Shown here piece by piece: positions 56,328-64,000 of a stretch of DNA of 64,000 nt. Position 1 is the stretch's first letter; each line of letters opens with the position of its first letter. The stretch is taken from NCBI RefSeq assembly GCF_900104335.1, contig NZ_FMXT01000002.1, positions 248,001 to 312,000 on the forward strand, written 5' to 3'. The DNA is from Pseudobutyrivibrio sp. YE44 (GTDB taxonomy: Bacteria > Bacillota > Clostridia > Lachnospirales > Lachnospiraceae). Both the position numbers and the translations under genes were made by a program. A model generated the notes under the pieces. That model had not been told where the DNA came from. It ran no database searches and was given only the letters and a program-made list of their open reading frames with translations.

Positions 56328-57448
56328 AATTGATCCTCTGTGTAGTATCCAGAATCGATAAGAAGCTCCTTGTAGTTGTCCTTGTCAGCGAATACTGGCT
56401 CGCAAAGGTATGAAGGAACAACACCCTTACCATTGTCGTATGTCTCTGTATCGTTAACATCAACTGTCTCACCCTTAAGGATCTGACCTACCATCTTAAC
56501 AACCTGTGAAGCAAGTGTACGTGTATCCTTGAATACTGACATTGACTGCTTTCCAGCGATCATGTTCTTTGTATTCTCAATATCACAGTCCTGTCCAGTT
56601 ACGATTGGATATTCACCCTTGTAGTTTGCTGCAAGTGCGTTCTCAACACCAAGTGCTGTAGAGTCGTTTGAGCAGAGGCAGATGTTAAGGTCATCCTTAG
56701 CGTAGTTAGAAGAAAGGATTGTCTCCATTCTTGACTGAGCTGTCTCTGTTGCCCATGCTGGAGTAGCTACTTCTGCGAATTCTACCTGACCAGACTTAAC
56801 AACAAGTGTTCCTTTTTCGATGTATTCCTTAAGAAGATCCATAGCACCGTTGTAGAAGAAACCAGCGTTGTTATCACCTGGATCACCAGCTGTGATTTCC
56901 ATTGTGTATGTCTGATCTGTATTCTTAAGATCAAGCTGATCAATGATGTACTGACCCTGAACCTGACCTACTTTGTAGTTATCAAATGTAGCGTAGTATG
57001 AAACTGCATCTGAGTTCATGATAAGACGGTCATAAGCGATAACTGGGATTTTCTTCTCAGCTGCCATATCCATAGCCTCACCAAGTGAAGAACCCTCGAT
57101 AGCTGCAACTACAAGAACGTTACATCCTGAGTTAATCATGTTCTCAATCTGAGAAACCTGTGTCTGTACATCGTTTGAAGCATACTGAAGATCTACTTCG
57201 TATCCAGCTGCCTCAAGCTCCTTCTGCATGTTGGCACCATCCTGGTTCCATCTCTGAAGGTCCTTAGTAGGCATTGCTACACCAACCTTTGTGCCGCCAG
57301 CTGCACCACCTGCTGTGTCAGATGACTCTGTAGCTGCACCTGCATCAGCTGCACCTGTGTCTGTTGTCTCTGTGCTTGTTCCACAGCCTACAAACATTGA
57401 AGCTGCCATAGCACCTGTTAAGAGCACGCTTAATAATTTCTTTTTCAT
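56321..57448 (-). CDS. chvE: ChvE-like multiple-monosaccharide-binding lipoprotein
   Basis: 375 residues from the ATG at 57448 (MKKKLLSV), with GGGAGG 10 nt upstream; a longer frame to 57496 would precede the signal peptide. Lipobox FVGC (Cys ~22), Ala/Thr linker, then a Peripla_BP_4 fold closely following ChvE: VGVAMPTKDLQRWNQDG, DLQYASNDVQTQVSQIENMI, VIAYDRLIMNS, YYATFDNYKVG, TGQDCDIENTKNM. Binds arabinose, xylose, galactose, glucose and similar sugars in the family. Located before the mmsA/mmsB genes. Confidence 0.92.
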   Translation of the reverse strand: MKKKLLSVLLTGAMAASMFVGCGTSTETTDTGAADAGAATESSDTAGGAAGGTKVGVAMPTKDLQRWNQDGANMQKELEAAGYEVDLQYASNDVQTQVSQIENMINSGCNVLVVAAIEGSSLGEAMDMAAEKKIPVIAYDRLIMNSDAVSYYATFDNYKVGQVQGQYIIDQLDLKNTDQTYTMEITAGDPGDNNAGFFYNGAMDLLKEYIEKGTLVVKSGQVEFAEVATPAWATETAQSRMETILSSNYAKDDLNICLCSNDSTALGVENALAANYKGEYPIVTGQDCDIENTKNMIAGKQSMSVFKDTRTLASQVVKMVGQILKGETVDVNDTETYDNGKGVVPSYLCEPVFADKDNYKELLIDSGYYTEDQLQ

Positions 57449-57589
57449 TCTAGAAATAACCTCCCTTTCAATTAATAGGTTCTTTTTGGAAAACATCTTC
57501 GGTTTTCCGTTTCTGATGATACTTTAACAAATACGTGTCTAAAAATGGTTGTCACTTTCTTCACATTTTTGTCCAAATCATTTTAACAT

Positions 57590-57627
57590 AAAAAATAGGA
57601 CTAGCACATTTTTGTGCTAATCCTATT
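57590..57627 (-). terminator. Terminator between xylF and chvE
   Basis: AATAGGATTAGCAC...GTGCTAGTCCTATT (14-bp stem with one G-U) followed by TTTTTATG. The transporter genes may therefore have their own promoter upstream of chvE (57449-57590, AT-rich, no strong match found). Confidence 0.8.
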
Positions 57628-57659
57628 AAATAATTGCAATATTTTGCTAAAAGAGTTTT

Positions 57660-58700
57660 CTACTCCGCATTTAGATACACATCTTCTTTAGTATGGAAGC
57701 CGCCATCGATTATGACTTCATCAAGATTTTCCTTGTTGACGGCAACTGGCTCTACGGCTACATAAGGGATGTCATAAGTGCCATCGTTTATGGTTGCATC
57801 TATTGAAATGTCTTCACCCTTTGCCAATGCAACTGTAAGCTTAGCTGCCTGCTCAGCCAGCTTGCCTACAGGCTTGTAAACTGTCATTAGCTGAGTGCCC
57901 TGAACAATATGCTGACAAGCTGGTAAATCAGCATCCTGTCCTACCACTGGAATCTGGCCTGCAAGCTGTGCAACAGCAAGGGCTTTTACAACTGAGGTGG
58001 CAATGTCATCGTTACCACACATGATGGCATCTGCTTGCTTTACTAAATCCATATGATCGTAAACATAAGCGCTACCATACTCTGCTTTCCATCCCTCACA
58101 GTTGTAAACATCCAGCACCTCTATACCATTATCATTCATCTGCTTGTTAAAGCCCTCTGTAACCATAGGTACATTGTTATCAGTGAGAGGGCCACATATC
58201 ATAATGACATCCTTAGCCCCTTGATTAACAATAGCCTCTCCAAGCATTTCCCCAACCTCTTCATTATCAAAGGATATATAAAGATCTGTGTTAACATTTC
58301 CTATAAGACGGTCATAGCTGACCACTGGAATGTTTGCTCGTTTAGCTTCACCAATTACTTCCTTTAAACTTTCTCCATCAATAGGAATAATAACAAGGCA
58401 ATCTACCTTCTTATCTATGAGATATTGAATCTGCTCAATCTGCTTTTCAATGTTTCCGTTTGCATTTTGAACATTGACAGTAGCCCCCATAGCTGTGGCA
58501 GTGGCCACAAACACATCTCTATCTTTTTCCCAACGCTCAATAACAAATGAATCAAAGCACATTCCAATCTCAAGAGTATCTTCATCAGATTCTCCTGTGC
58601 TAGCATTGCCTTCGCCTGCCCCGCCGCAGGCCATTAACGTTGATGGAATCACCACCAACATCAGAACACCTATAAGTGTTTTTTTGATAAACCCCTTCAT
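57660..58700 (-). CDS. xylF: XylF-like D-xylose-binding lipoprotein
   Basis: 346 residues. Lipobox LMAC (Cys ~25), then a Peripla_BP_4 domain with XylF-type motifs: SFVIERWEKDRDVFV, VQNANGNIEKQIEQIQ, YISFDNEEVGE, VVGQDADLPACQHI, GTQLMTVYKP and the C-terminal IIDGGFH. Such proteins bind xylose or related pentoses and feed an XylG/H-type transporter. It lies directly downstream of the yesN regulator, and a terminator separates it from chvE, so it could serve sensing, transport, or both. Confidence 0.85.
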   Translation of the reverse strand: MKGFIKKTLIGVLMLVVIPSTLMACGGAGEGNASTGESDEDTLEIGMCFDSFVIERWEKDRDVFVATATAMGATVNVQNANGNIEKQIEQIQYLIDKKVDCLVIIPIDGESLKEVIGEAKRANIPVVSYDRLIGNVNTDLYISFDNEEVGEMLGEAIVNQGAKDVIMICGPLTDNNVPMVTEGFNKQMNDNGIEVLDVYNCEGWKAEYGSAYVYDHMDLVKQADAIMCGNDDIATSVVKALAVAQLAGQIPVVGQDADLPACQHIVQGTQLMTVYKPVGKLAEQAAKLTVALAKGEDISIDATINDGTYDIPYVAVEPVAVNKENLDEVIIDGGFHTKEDVYLNAE

Positions 58701-58737
58701 TACATATATCCTCCCAGTAAAACAATTAGGATTATCC

Positions 58738-58752
58738 TTCTATATTATAGAA
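58738..58752 (-). promoter_or_regulatory. 15-bp perfect palindrome with TATAAT upstream of xylF
   Basis: TTCTATA-A-TATAGAA contains a -10-like TATAAT, 38 bp before the xylF ATG. No good -35 at 17 bp, which suits an activator-dependent promoter; the neighbouring YesN-like regulator is a candidate. Confidence 0.45.
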
Positions 58753-58793
58753 CTATCCTCAACTAGCAATTCTGCCAGTTCATTTTCCACCTG

Positions 58794-60386
58794 CTAATTG
58801 CACCTAGCATAGTCAGTAGGCGTTTTCCCTGTATATTTTTTGAAATTTCGTGAGAAGTAATTTGGATCAGAATATCCAACCTCTGCCGAAATTTCTTTCA
58901 TAGACTTGTTTGTAGTCTTAAGAAGCTTCTTTGCTGCTTCTATTCTAAGCTTTGTAAGATAATCGATGAAGTTCTCGCCAGTCTCCTCCTTGAAAACCTT
59001 TGAGAAATAATAGGAACTAATATTAACCACTCGAGATACATCATCAAGAGTAAGCTCCTTCATATAGTTTTCATCAATATATTGCTTTGCCTTGTTAACA
59101 GCACTCATAGATTGTTCTTCATGCTTGTTAGAAACCCAGAAGGCAGTAGCCTTTATCTTTTCAATAAACCAAACCTTAACCTCCCCAAGGCCGGTGAAGC
59201 TCATAAGCTCTGAAAGATAGTTTGCCCTGCTTTTGAATTCGTACATACGACCAGTCTTTTCATAGGCAAGATGCTCTGCCCATAATACGAATTCCAAACA
59301 CTTAAGGCGTACACTGTCATGGTCTGTTCCATAGTTTTCTTCCATCCATTCAAAAAAGCCCTGGGCAATTGAAATGGATTCTGAAATATTTCCAAGTGTG
59401 ATTTCATCAAACAAACGCTTTTCCATATCCATAGGATAGTTCGACTCGTATTGGCATGCCACAGGCATATCATCCACATGAGCCACGTGGTTGGTATTAG
59501 ATATCAACACCGAATTAGCTTCCTCATAGGATTCGCTCATTCTCTCCAGCGGTTTAACCGAACCGAAGCCCACTCTAAAGTCCATATCAAAGCGGTCTGC
59601 CAGCTTGCGGCACAGTGCTCTGGCGTTTTCCACAATGTCGTTTCTTTCATTATAGGAAAGAGTATCCTTTTCACATGGAATGAGAATAGGAATCTTGTTG
59701 GACATAACATTTCCCATTATTCCCTTAATATAATCATCCGTAATGGTGTGGATTTCTTTGTAGGATTTCTGGGCCTGGATAGAGGCTGCAACAGCCCCCT
59801 TCATATAATTACCAACAAGCTCTCGACCAAAGACCATACATGCCATATAGCCGTATTCGCAATCAATGCCAAGAAGAGTCTTGTAGTTATCAATGTCTTC
59901 TTTAAAGTATTCCTTGAAAAGCAGATCCTGAATCAAACCATTTTCTATAATAGGAACAACTATCTCCAGCTTTTCCCTAACTCTAAGGTCATCACTTCGC
60001 TTGGTTCGCTCTCCATCAATACGTCCCATGGCTTTCTTAAGAATACTAAGGATGGCATCTCTGCTGACAGGCTTGTTAAGATAATCCAACACACCAAGGG
60101 AGATTGCCTCCTTGGCGTAGTCAAACTTGTCATAAGCAGTCATTACAATAAACACCACGTGATTATTGGTGCGACGGATTTCACGCATAGCTTCAATGCC
60201 ATTGATACCTGGCATTTGAATATCCATAAAGGCAATGTCTGGCTGAAACTCCTCTGCAAGCTCAATAACCTGACGACCAGTTTTGGCTACACGAATGTCG
60301 CACTGACTTCCGTATTCCTTTTCTATTATAAATTTGAGTGAATCGATAACGATGCCTTCGTCATCAGCTAACATAATTTTGTACAT
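58794..60386 (-). CDS. yesN: YesN-like response regulator (REC + AraC HTH)
   Basis: 530 residues from the ATG at 60386, 5 nt after GAGGTG; a GTG at 60392 overlaps the SD. N-terminal receiver (~1-120) with ADDE acidic pocket, phospho-Asp in IAFMDIQMPG (~55) and the KP in NKPVSRD. A middle region (~130-420) follows, then a C-terminal AraC-type double HTH (~430-530: YYFSKVFKEETGENFIDYL, EISAEVGYSDPNYFSRNFKK). It is the partner of the LytS/YesM-type kinase upstream and likely activates the adjacent sugar-uptake genes. Confidence 0.92.
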   Translation of the reverse strand: MYKIMLADDEGIVIDSLKFIIEKEYGSQCDIRVAKTGRQVIELAEEFQPDIAFMDIQMPGINGIEAMREIRRTNNHVVFIVMTAYDKFDYAKEAISLGVLDYLNKPVSRDAILSILKKAMGRIDGERTKRSDDLRVREKLEIVVPIIENGLIQDLLFKEYFKEDIDNYKTLLGIDCEYGYMACMVFGRELVGNYMKGAVAASIQAQKSYKEIHTITDDYIKGIMGNVMSNKIPILIPCEKDTLSYNERNDIVENARALCRKLADRFDMDFRVGFGSVKPLERMSESYEEANSVLISNTNHVAHVDDMPVACQYESNYPMDMEKRLFDEITLGNISESISIAQGFFEWMEENYGTDHDSVRLKCLEFVLWAEHLAYEKTGRMYEFKSRANYLSELMSFTGLGEVKVWFIEKIKATAFWVSNKHEEQSMSAVNKAKQYIDENYMKELTLDDVSRVVNISSYYFSKVFKEETGENFIDYLTKLRIEAAKKLLKTTNKSMKEISAEVGYSDPNYFSRNFKKYTGKTPTDYARCN

Positions 60387-60401
60387 AAACACACCTCATC
60401 A

Positions 60402-60478
60402 GTCAGCTAAAGCTGACAGCTTGTCTCGCCTCCCGGCTCGGTCGTTGCTTAACAGGCTCCACTGGAGCCTAGCAACCT
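60402..60478 (-). other. Hairpins between the kinase and regulator genes
   Basis: GTCAGCT/AGCTGAC (60402-60417) and an extended stem GTTGCT...AGCAAC enclosing AGGCTCC/GGAGCCT (60444-60476). No T-run; possibly tunes the ratio of kinase to regulator. Confidence 0.5.
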
Positions 60479-60489
60479 CAAGGAGAAGC

Positions 60490-61962
60490 CTATTTTGTTA
60501 AATAAAGAATAGTTTCTGTGCCCTTATTGATTCCCTCTGAAATCATATCAAGTACATCATCTCTCTCATAGAAAATATTCAAGCGTTCTATGCAGTTGGC
60601 AAGGCCAACACCGTTGGAATCTGCTTTTTGAGGATTGCCCTCGAAGCTACCCTCTAAAATCTTTGTGATTGTCTCGGAGGTCATGCCAATTCCATTGTCT
60701 TTTATGCTGACACAGATATAATCTCCCAGTTCATAAACCGATAAAGATATCTTTTTAGCCCATTCTATATTGCGAACACCATAGTTGATACTATTTTCAA
60801 CTATAGGTTGAAGAATCATACTAGGGATTTGTACATTTAACAGGCTTTCATCCACGTTCTTTACAAACTGAATTTCACCGGCAAAACGTACATTGATTAT
60901 GTAGATATAAATATCAACCAGCTCAATCTCTTCTTTTAGGGTAACAACATCCTTATTTTTCTTAATATTGTATCTAAAGAAGTTGGCTACGTTGTGCATA
61001 TACTCACTGGTTCGGTCTGCCCCCTCCATCATAGCCAGCTGTGCACCAGCATTAAGGGTATTAAACAGAAAGTGGGGATTAATCTGAGACTGAAGATACT
61101 TTAGCTCTGCATCCTTAATGTGGTTTGCCATAATAAGCTCATTTTCCTTCAGCTTTCGTTCTATCTCCATGGACTCCGTCAGCTTGTTGATGTATTCCTT
61201 TAAGGAAACAACCATCTTGTTGAAGGCCATGGTCACAACACCAATCTCGTCATTGTTTTTGACTGCCGGAAGAGATACATCGAAATCACCATTAGAAACT
61301 CTATTGGCAGCTGAAGAAAGCTTAATCAATGGTTCTGTAATAGTGGAAGCAATCAATACAACGAAAGAAAGGTTTGCAAGACCAATAAGAACAAGAGTGA
61401 AAATGTTCAACTCTTCTATGGTCTGCAAGGCTGACATCATTGTGCTATATGATTTTGAGTTGTTTACAAACTGCTGATTGTTAAGGCTGGTGATGTTGGC
61501 CTCTATATAATTGTAAAGCCTTGTGGCCTTGTCATAATAGGTTTTGTATTTTTCAACGTTACCACCACGCTTGCTTTCAACCGCCTGGTTGGTATACATT
61601 ACGTAGCTTCCAGAAAGCTTTTTTATATTTCGCTCAAGAACTCGATTATCATTATCATCAGTGTTATCTTCTAGTAAATCTACATTGTCTCTATAATCCT
61701 GCTCTGCGATATAGTACGCTTCCAAGGCATCACTGGTTTTGGTGCTTAAGTATCCAGTTGTAGCTGTGTGAAGCTCATCCAAAGACTGACTCATCTGATT
61801 CAGGGAATTGTTGCTGGCGTAGACTTCATTCAGACTGGCCAGCATTCTGCTGGTACCAAGATAAAGAGTCATGTTTACCATAAATAAAAGAATGGTTGGT
61901 AAACAGAAAATAATAATCATCTTTTTTCGGAGGGAGAGGGACTTGATAGCTTTTTTACTCAT
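60490..61962 (-). CDS. lytS: LytS/YesM-type sensor histidine kinase
   Basis: 490 residues from the ATG at 61962, which has GGAG 7 nt upstream; an ATG at 61968 is too close to it. Helix 1 (~15-40), an extracellular helical sensor (~40-175), helix 2 (~185-210), HAMP (~210-265), His_kinase domain with QINPHFLFNTLN (phospho-His ~305) and HATPase_c with QPIVENSINYG and NGIGM. It overlaps the XylFII-like gene by 8 nt, implying tight coupling. Likely receives the sugar signal from that membrane-tethered binding protein. Confidence 0.92.
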   Translation of the reverse strand: MSKKAIKSLSLRKKMIIIFCLPTILLFMVNMTLYLGTSRMLASLNEVYASNNSLNQMSQSLDELHTATTGYLSTKTSDALEAYYIAEQDYRDNVDLLEDNTDDNDNRVLERNIKKLSGSYVMYTNQAVESKRGGNVEKYKTYYDKATRLYNYIEANITSLNNQQFVNNSKSYSTMMSALQTIEELNIFTLVLIGLANLSFVVLIASTITEPLIKLSSAANRVSNGDFDVSLPAVKNNDEIGVVTMAFNKMVVSLKEYINKLTESMEIERKLKENELIMANHIKDAELKYLQSQINPHFLFNTLNAGAQLAMMEGADRTSEYMHNVANFFRYNIKKNKDVVTLKEEIELVDIYIYIINVRFAGEIQFVKNVDESLLNVQIPSMILQPIVENSINYGVRNIEWAKKISLSVYELGDYICVSIKDNGIGMTSETITKILEGSFEGNPQKADSNGVGLANCIERLNIFYERDDVLDMISEGINKGTETILYLTK

Positions 61963-63004
61963 TGTCATTCTCCTTCTTCAAAAAGTCTTCTACGTTTTTG
62001 GAGTTGATTAGTCTTGGCTCTACGTTTATATAATCAGAAACGTAGCCTGAGTCACGATATTCCTCAAAGGCTTTTACTGCAGTCTTACCCATGCTGTCTG
62101 CATCAAGAGTAACGGTGCTCTTTATAACCCCCTGCTGAATACCGGTGTATATAGCCTGAGACTCGTAGTTTCCAAACAAAAGCACCTGACCAACCTTATT
62201 GTAATCAATCATTGATTGATAGAAGCTCTCTGTAGAAGTGGCATCCAAACATATTACAACTGGAGCCAGCTCATTCTTCATAAATAAATTCTGAATGTAT
62301 TCTTCTGCTGCGAAAGCATTATTATCCTCAATTATTCTAATGTCAAACTCCAAAGGAGCATTTACAATATCCTCACCAGATAAGGCTTCCTGCATATTGT
62401 TAACAAAGTTTCCCGCAACAGTCTCATTTATGGTGTTGTCCCCAATAACCATTACATGCTTTTGCTTTGTAATGTTGTCCATAAGAGATTTTGCGTAAAG
62501 CTGTGCAATAGTATAGTTGTTTACACCAACAAAGCTGACACGTCTGCTGCCTGTTACATCATTTTCCAAAGTAATCACAGCTATTCCTTTTGAGGCTGCT
62601 GAGTTAATGAGCTCCATAGTCTGAGGATTGTCATCCCCCTCCAAGAGAATGGCGTCACAACCAGACTCTATTGCCATCTCAAGAAGCTCTTCTTTGCTGT
62701 AGTTTACGTCCACATTATCTGAGAGCAAATCCACATAGATGCCGTGGCTCTTTCCATATTCGTTGGCAGAATTGTAGACTCTCTGCCAGAAATCTGAATC
62801 GTCATCTGATGAAATCATCACTACATAGGATTCGTACTGAGAATACTTAGCCTCACGAAGTAGATTGTTAGCCTCATTCATTCTTTGTCTAAAAAAGATA
62901 AAGCTAATACATGTAGTTAAAAACATAAAAGCAACAGTGCATCCTGCTGCCACAACAAGAGCACTGCTGCTTTTTATTTTAATTTTATGCCCACCTAATT
63001 TCAT
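61955..63004 (-). CDS. XylFII-like membrane-tethered sugar-binding sensor protein
   Basis: 349 residues from the ATG at 63004; a TTG at 63022 is less likely. Instead of a lipobox it has an uncleaved N-terminal membrane helix (~15-37, SSSALVVAAGCTVAFMFLTT), then a Peripla_BP_4 domain (SSDDDSDFWQRVYNSANEYG, AIESGCDAILLEGD, SFVGVNNYTIAQLYAKSL, STVTLDADSMGK). This matches XylFII of the clostridial XylFII-LytS-YesN three-component systems, which binds sugar and signals to LytS. First gene of the regulatory set, and overlaps lytS. Confidence 0.85.
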   Translation of the reverse strand: MKLGGHKIKIKSSSALVVAAGCTVAFMFLTTCISFIFFRQRMNEANNLLREAKYSQYESYVVMISSDDDSDFWQRVYNSANEYGKSHGIYVDLLSDNVDVNYSKEELLEMAIESGCDAILLEGDDNPQTMELINSAASKGIAVITLENDVTGSRRVSFVGVNNYTIAQLYAKSLMDNITKQKHVMVIGDNTINETVAGNFVNNMQEALSGEDIVNAPLEFDIRIIEDNNAFAAEEYIQNLFMKNELAPVVICLDATSTESFYQSMIDYNKVGQVLLFGNYESQAIYTGIQQGVIKSTVTLDADSMGKTAVKAFEEYRDSGYVSDYINVEPRLINSKNVEDFLKKENDNE

Positions 63005-63047
63005 TTTAACATTATCTCCCAATTACATTAGGTTAATTATATTAGAA

Positions 63048-64000
63048 TTAGGTGGCGAAATCAACGTGTTGAACCCCTCCTGCATGACCATCTTTCTCAT
63101 GAAGGAAGATTCCGGATTTACGAATTTCCGCTGAGAGCTTTTGATCATCTCCTCGCTTCATCATATCAGTATCAATTCGTCCCAGGAAAATAGCTCCTAC
63201 ATCAGATTCCTTCAAGCCAAAGAGCTGACGTTCACCGTTTTCTGTAACTGTCATTATTCGGAGCTTTGCAAATACAGGATCGTTCTCATCAATCCATCCA
63301 TTGCCGTCTGAATCATACTCTGCCAGCTCTCCAAAACCATCTCCAGTTTTAGCTCCAAAGAGTTCCATGCCATCGTTAATCTCTCCATCTTCGTTTTTAT
63401 CCAGAGCAAGGAAACCAGAGCCTTTTCCAATATTATGAATATCATCCAGCTCTCCATCTCCATCTAAATCAAACAGGAAGGTCTGATCTGCAATTGAGGT
63501 TGGACAATCATCCAGATTAATCACCAGCGGGTCAATACAATGAATGTATTTTAGGCCCTCATATTCTTCACTAAACTCTTGGGTAAAGGATTCTGACATA
63601 GCAAAGCTGTAGTTAAAGCTTAGTCGCCTGCCATCAGCGGTTATGGCAGTACCTGTTGATGAAAACTCCACTGTTTGCTCCTCATGATAAAAGTATTCTG
63701 ACCTTACAGTTTGCATGTAAGTAGTGTTGGAGCCTAGTCCTCCTATAGTCTCTCCTTCACCACTATAATCCTCGCTACCATAGCCGAAGGTTTCCCTAAG
63801 CATTTGTCCCAGGGGGCTGTCCTCATCAATGTACCTACCTAGAAAAAACATTTTCAGCAGGTATTCCATGGTATGAAGTCTTACTTTTCTGTTTGCTGCA
63901 GCATTTAAGAGCGGATTTTCAGTGTCAACCTCCTTTACCTTTCCATTAGACCCTAAGGCATAATTTAGGGAAGATAGAAAGCCTTCTTCACCTATAGTGT
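63048..64000 (-). CDS. EF-hand/dockerin-like calcium-binding protein, N-terminus beyond the window
   Basis: The frame is open to the window edge, so the gene is partial: an ATG at 63869 is internal, because about 43 more in-frame codons lie upstream. The C-terminal half has three DxDxDG-type loops: FDLDGDGELDD, LDKNEDGEINDG and YDSDGNGWIDENDP. The upstream part has GSNGKVKEVDTENPLLN and is β-rich. Probably an extracellular or cell-surface protein whose fold is calcium-dependent; function unknown. It lies 43 nt upstream of the sensor operon on the same strand. Confidence 0.7.
   Translation of the reverse strand, partial: TIGEEGFLSSLNYALGSNGKVKEVDTENPLLNAAANRKVRLHTMEYLLKMFFLGRYIDEDSPLGQMLRETFGYGSEDYSGEGETIGGLGSNTTYMQTVRSEYFYHEEQTVEFSSTGTAITADGRRLSFNYSFAMSESFTQEFSEEYEGLKYIHCIDPLVINLDDCPTSIADQTFLFDLDGDGELDDIHNIGKGSGFLALDKNEDGEINDGMELFGAKTGDGFGELAEYDSDGNGWIDENDPVFAKLRIMTVTENGERQLFGLKESDVGAIFLGRIDTDMMKRGDDQKLSAEIRKSGIFLHEKDGHAGGVQHVDFAT

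Noticed and set aside
59451-60341. A 296-codon plus-strand frame antisense to yesN
   Set aside because: It is a shadow of the response-regulator gene, which has clear receiver and AraC domains; no SD or family match on the plus strand.

Overview
The window looks like chromosomal DNA of a low-GC, fibre-degrading member of the Lachnospiraceae (Butyrivibrio/Pseudobutyrivibrio-like). The support is gene content and style: GH43 arabinanase, GH16 lichenase, a ChvE/XylF-type pentose uptake system with a XylFII-LytS-YesN-type sensor, very large surface proteins with acidic/Ser-rich linkers, and AGGAGG-type ribosome binding sites. Genus is an inference. Most genes lie on the minus strand. No phage, IS element or CRISPR array was seen.

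Layout: 0-5.5 kb is a cluster of small accessory genes (VanZ/haem/flavodoxin fusion, two GNATs, P-loop kinase, zinc ribbon, NUDIX) marked by a 66-bp duplicated junction. 5.3-6.0 kb is repeat-rich noncoding DNA. 6-9.4 kb is an antibiotic-resistance unit: an Lsa-like ABC-F ribosome-protection gene followed by a MATE exporter, behind a 330-nt leader with two upstream ORFs and an intrinsic terminator. 9.6-12.1 kb carries an acyl-CoA synthetase, tRNA-Leu(UAG) and a shortened Rpn nuclease. 12.3-19.5 kb is a nucleotide-biosynthesis run (pyrE, membrane protein, M29 peptidase, purE, purM, purN, purD) containing two copies of a structured intercistronic element whose outer stem covaries. 19.5-34.2 kb encodes secreted or surface proteins: an FMN-binding/GLUG-repeat protein, YibE/F, a 2235-residue PHP-domain protein and a lipoprotein. 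34.4-42.3 kb has endonuclease III, a GH25-like lysozyme, the GH16 lichenase, a DJ-1/PfpI protein, a SAP/DUF6434-like protein, a lipoprotein, a radical SAM enzyme and a P-loop kinase. 42.4-48.4 kb has the GH43 arabinanase, rpiB and an AI-2E family transporter. 48.4-52 kb is a MacAB-like efflux operon. 52-63 kb is the sugar sensing and uptake operon (xylFII-lytS-yesN-xylF-chvE-mmsA-mmsB-mmsB). The window ends inside a Ca-binding protein gene.

How it fits together: GH43 and GH16 enzymes release arabinose, arabino-oligosaccharides and glucans outside the cell. The three-component sensor probably detects a pentose and drives the adjacent ChvE/XylF transporter. RpiB is consistent with downstream pentose-phosphate metabolism.

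The strongest unusual signals are all RNA or repeat-level: the MRIR-leader attenuator of the ABC-F/MATE unit, the covarying pur intercistronic element, three 37-bp hyphenated palindromes at 5.5-5.7 kb, and a pair of exact-period 74-bp repeats at 39.1-39.3 kb.
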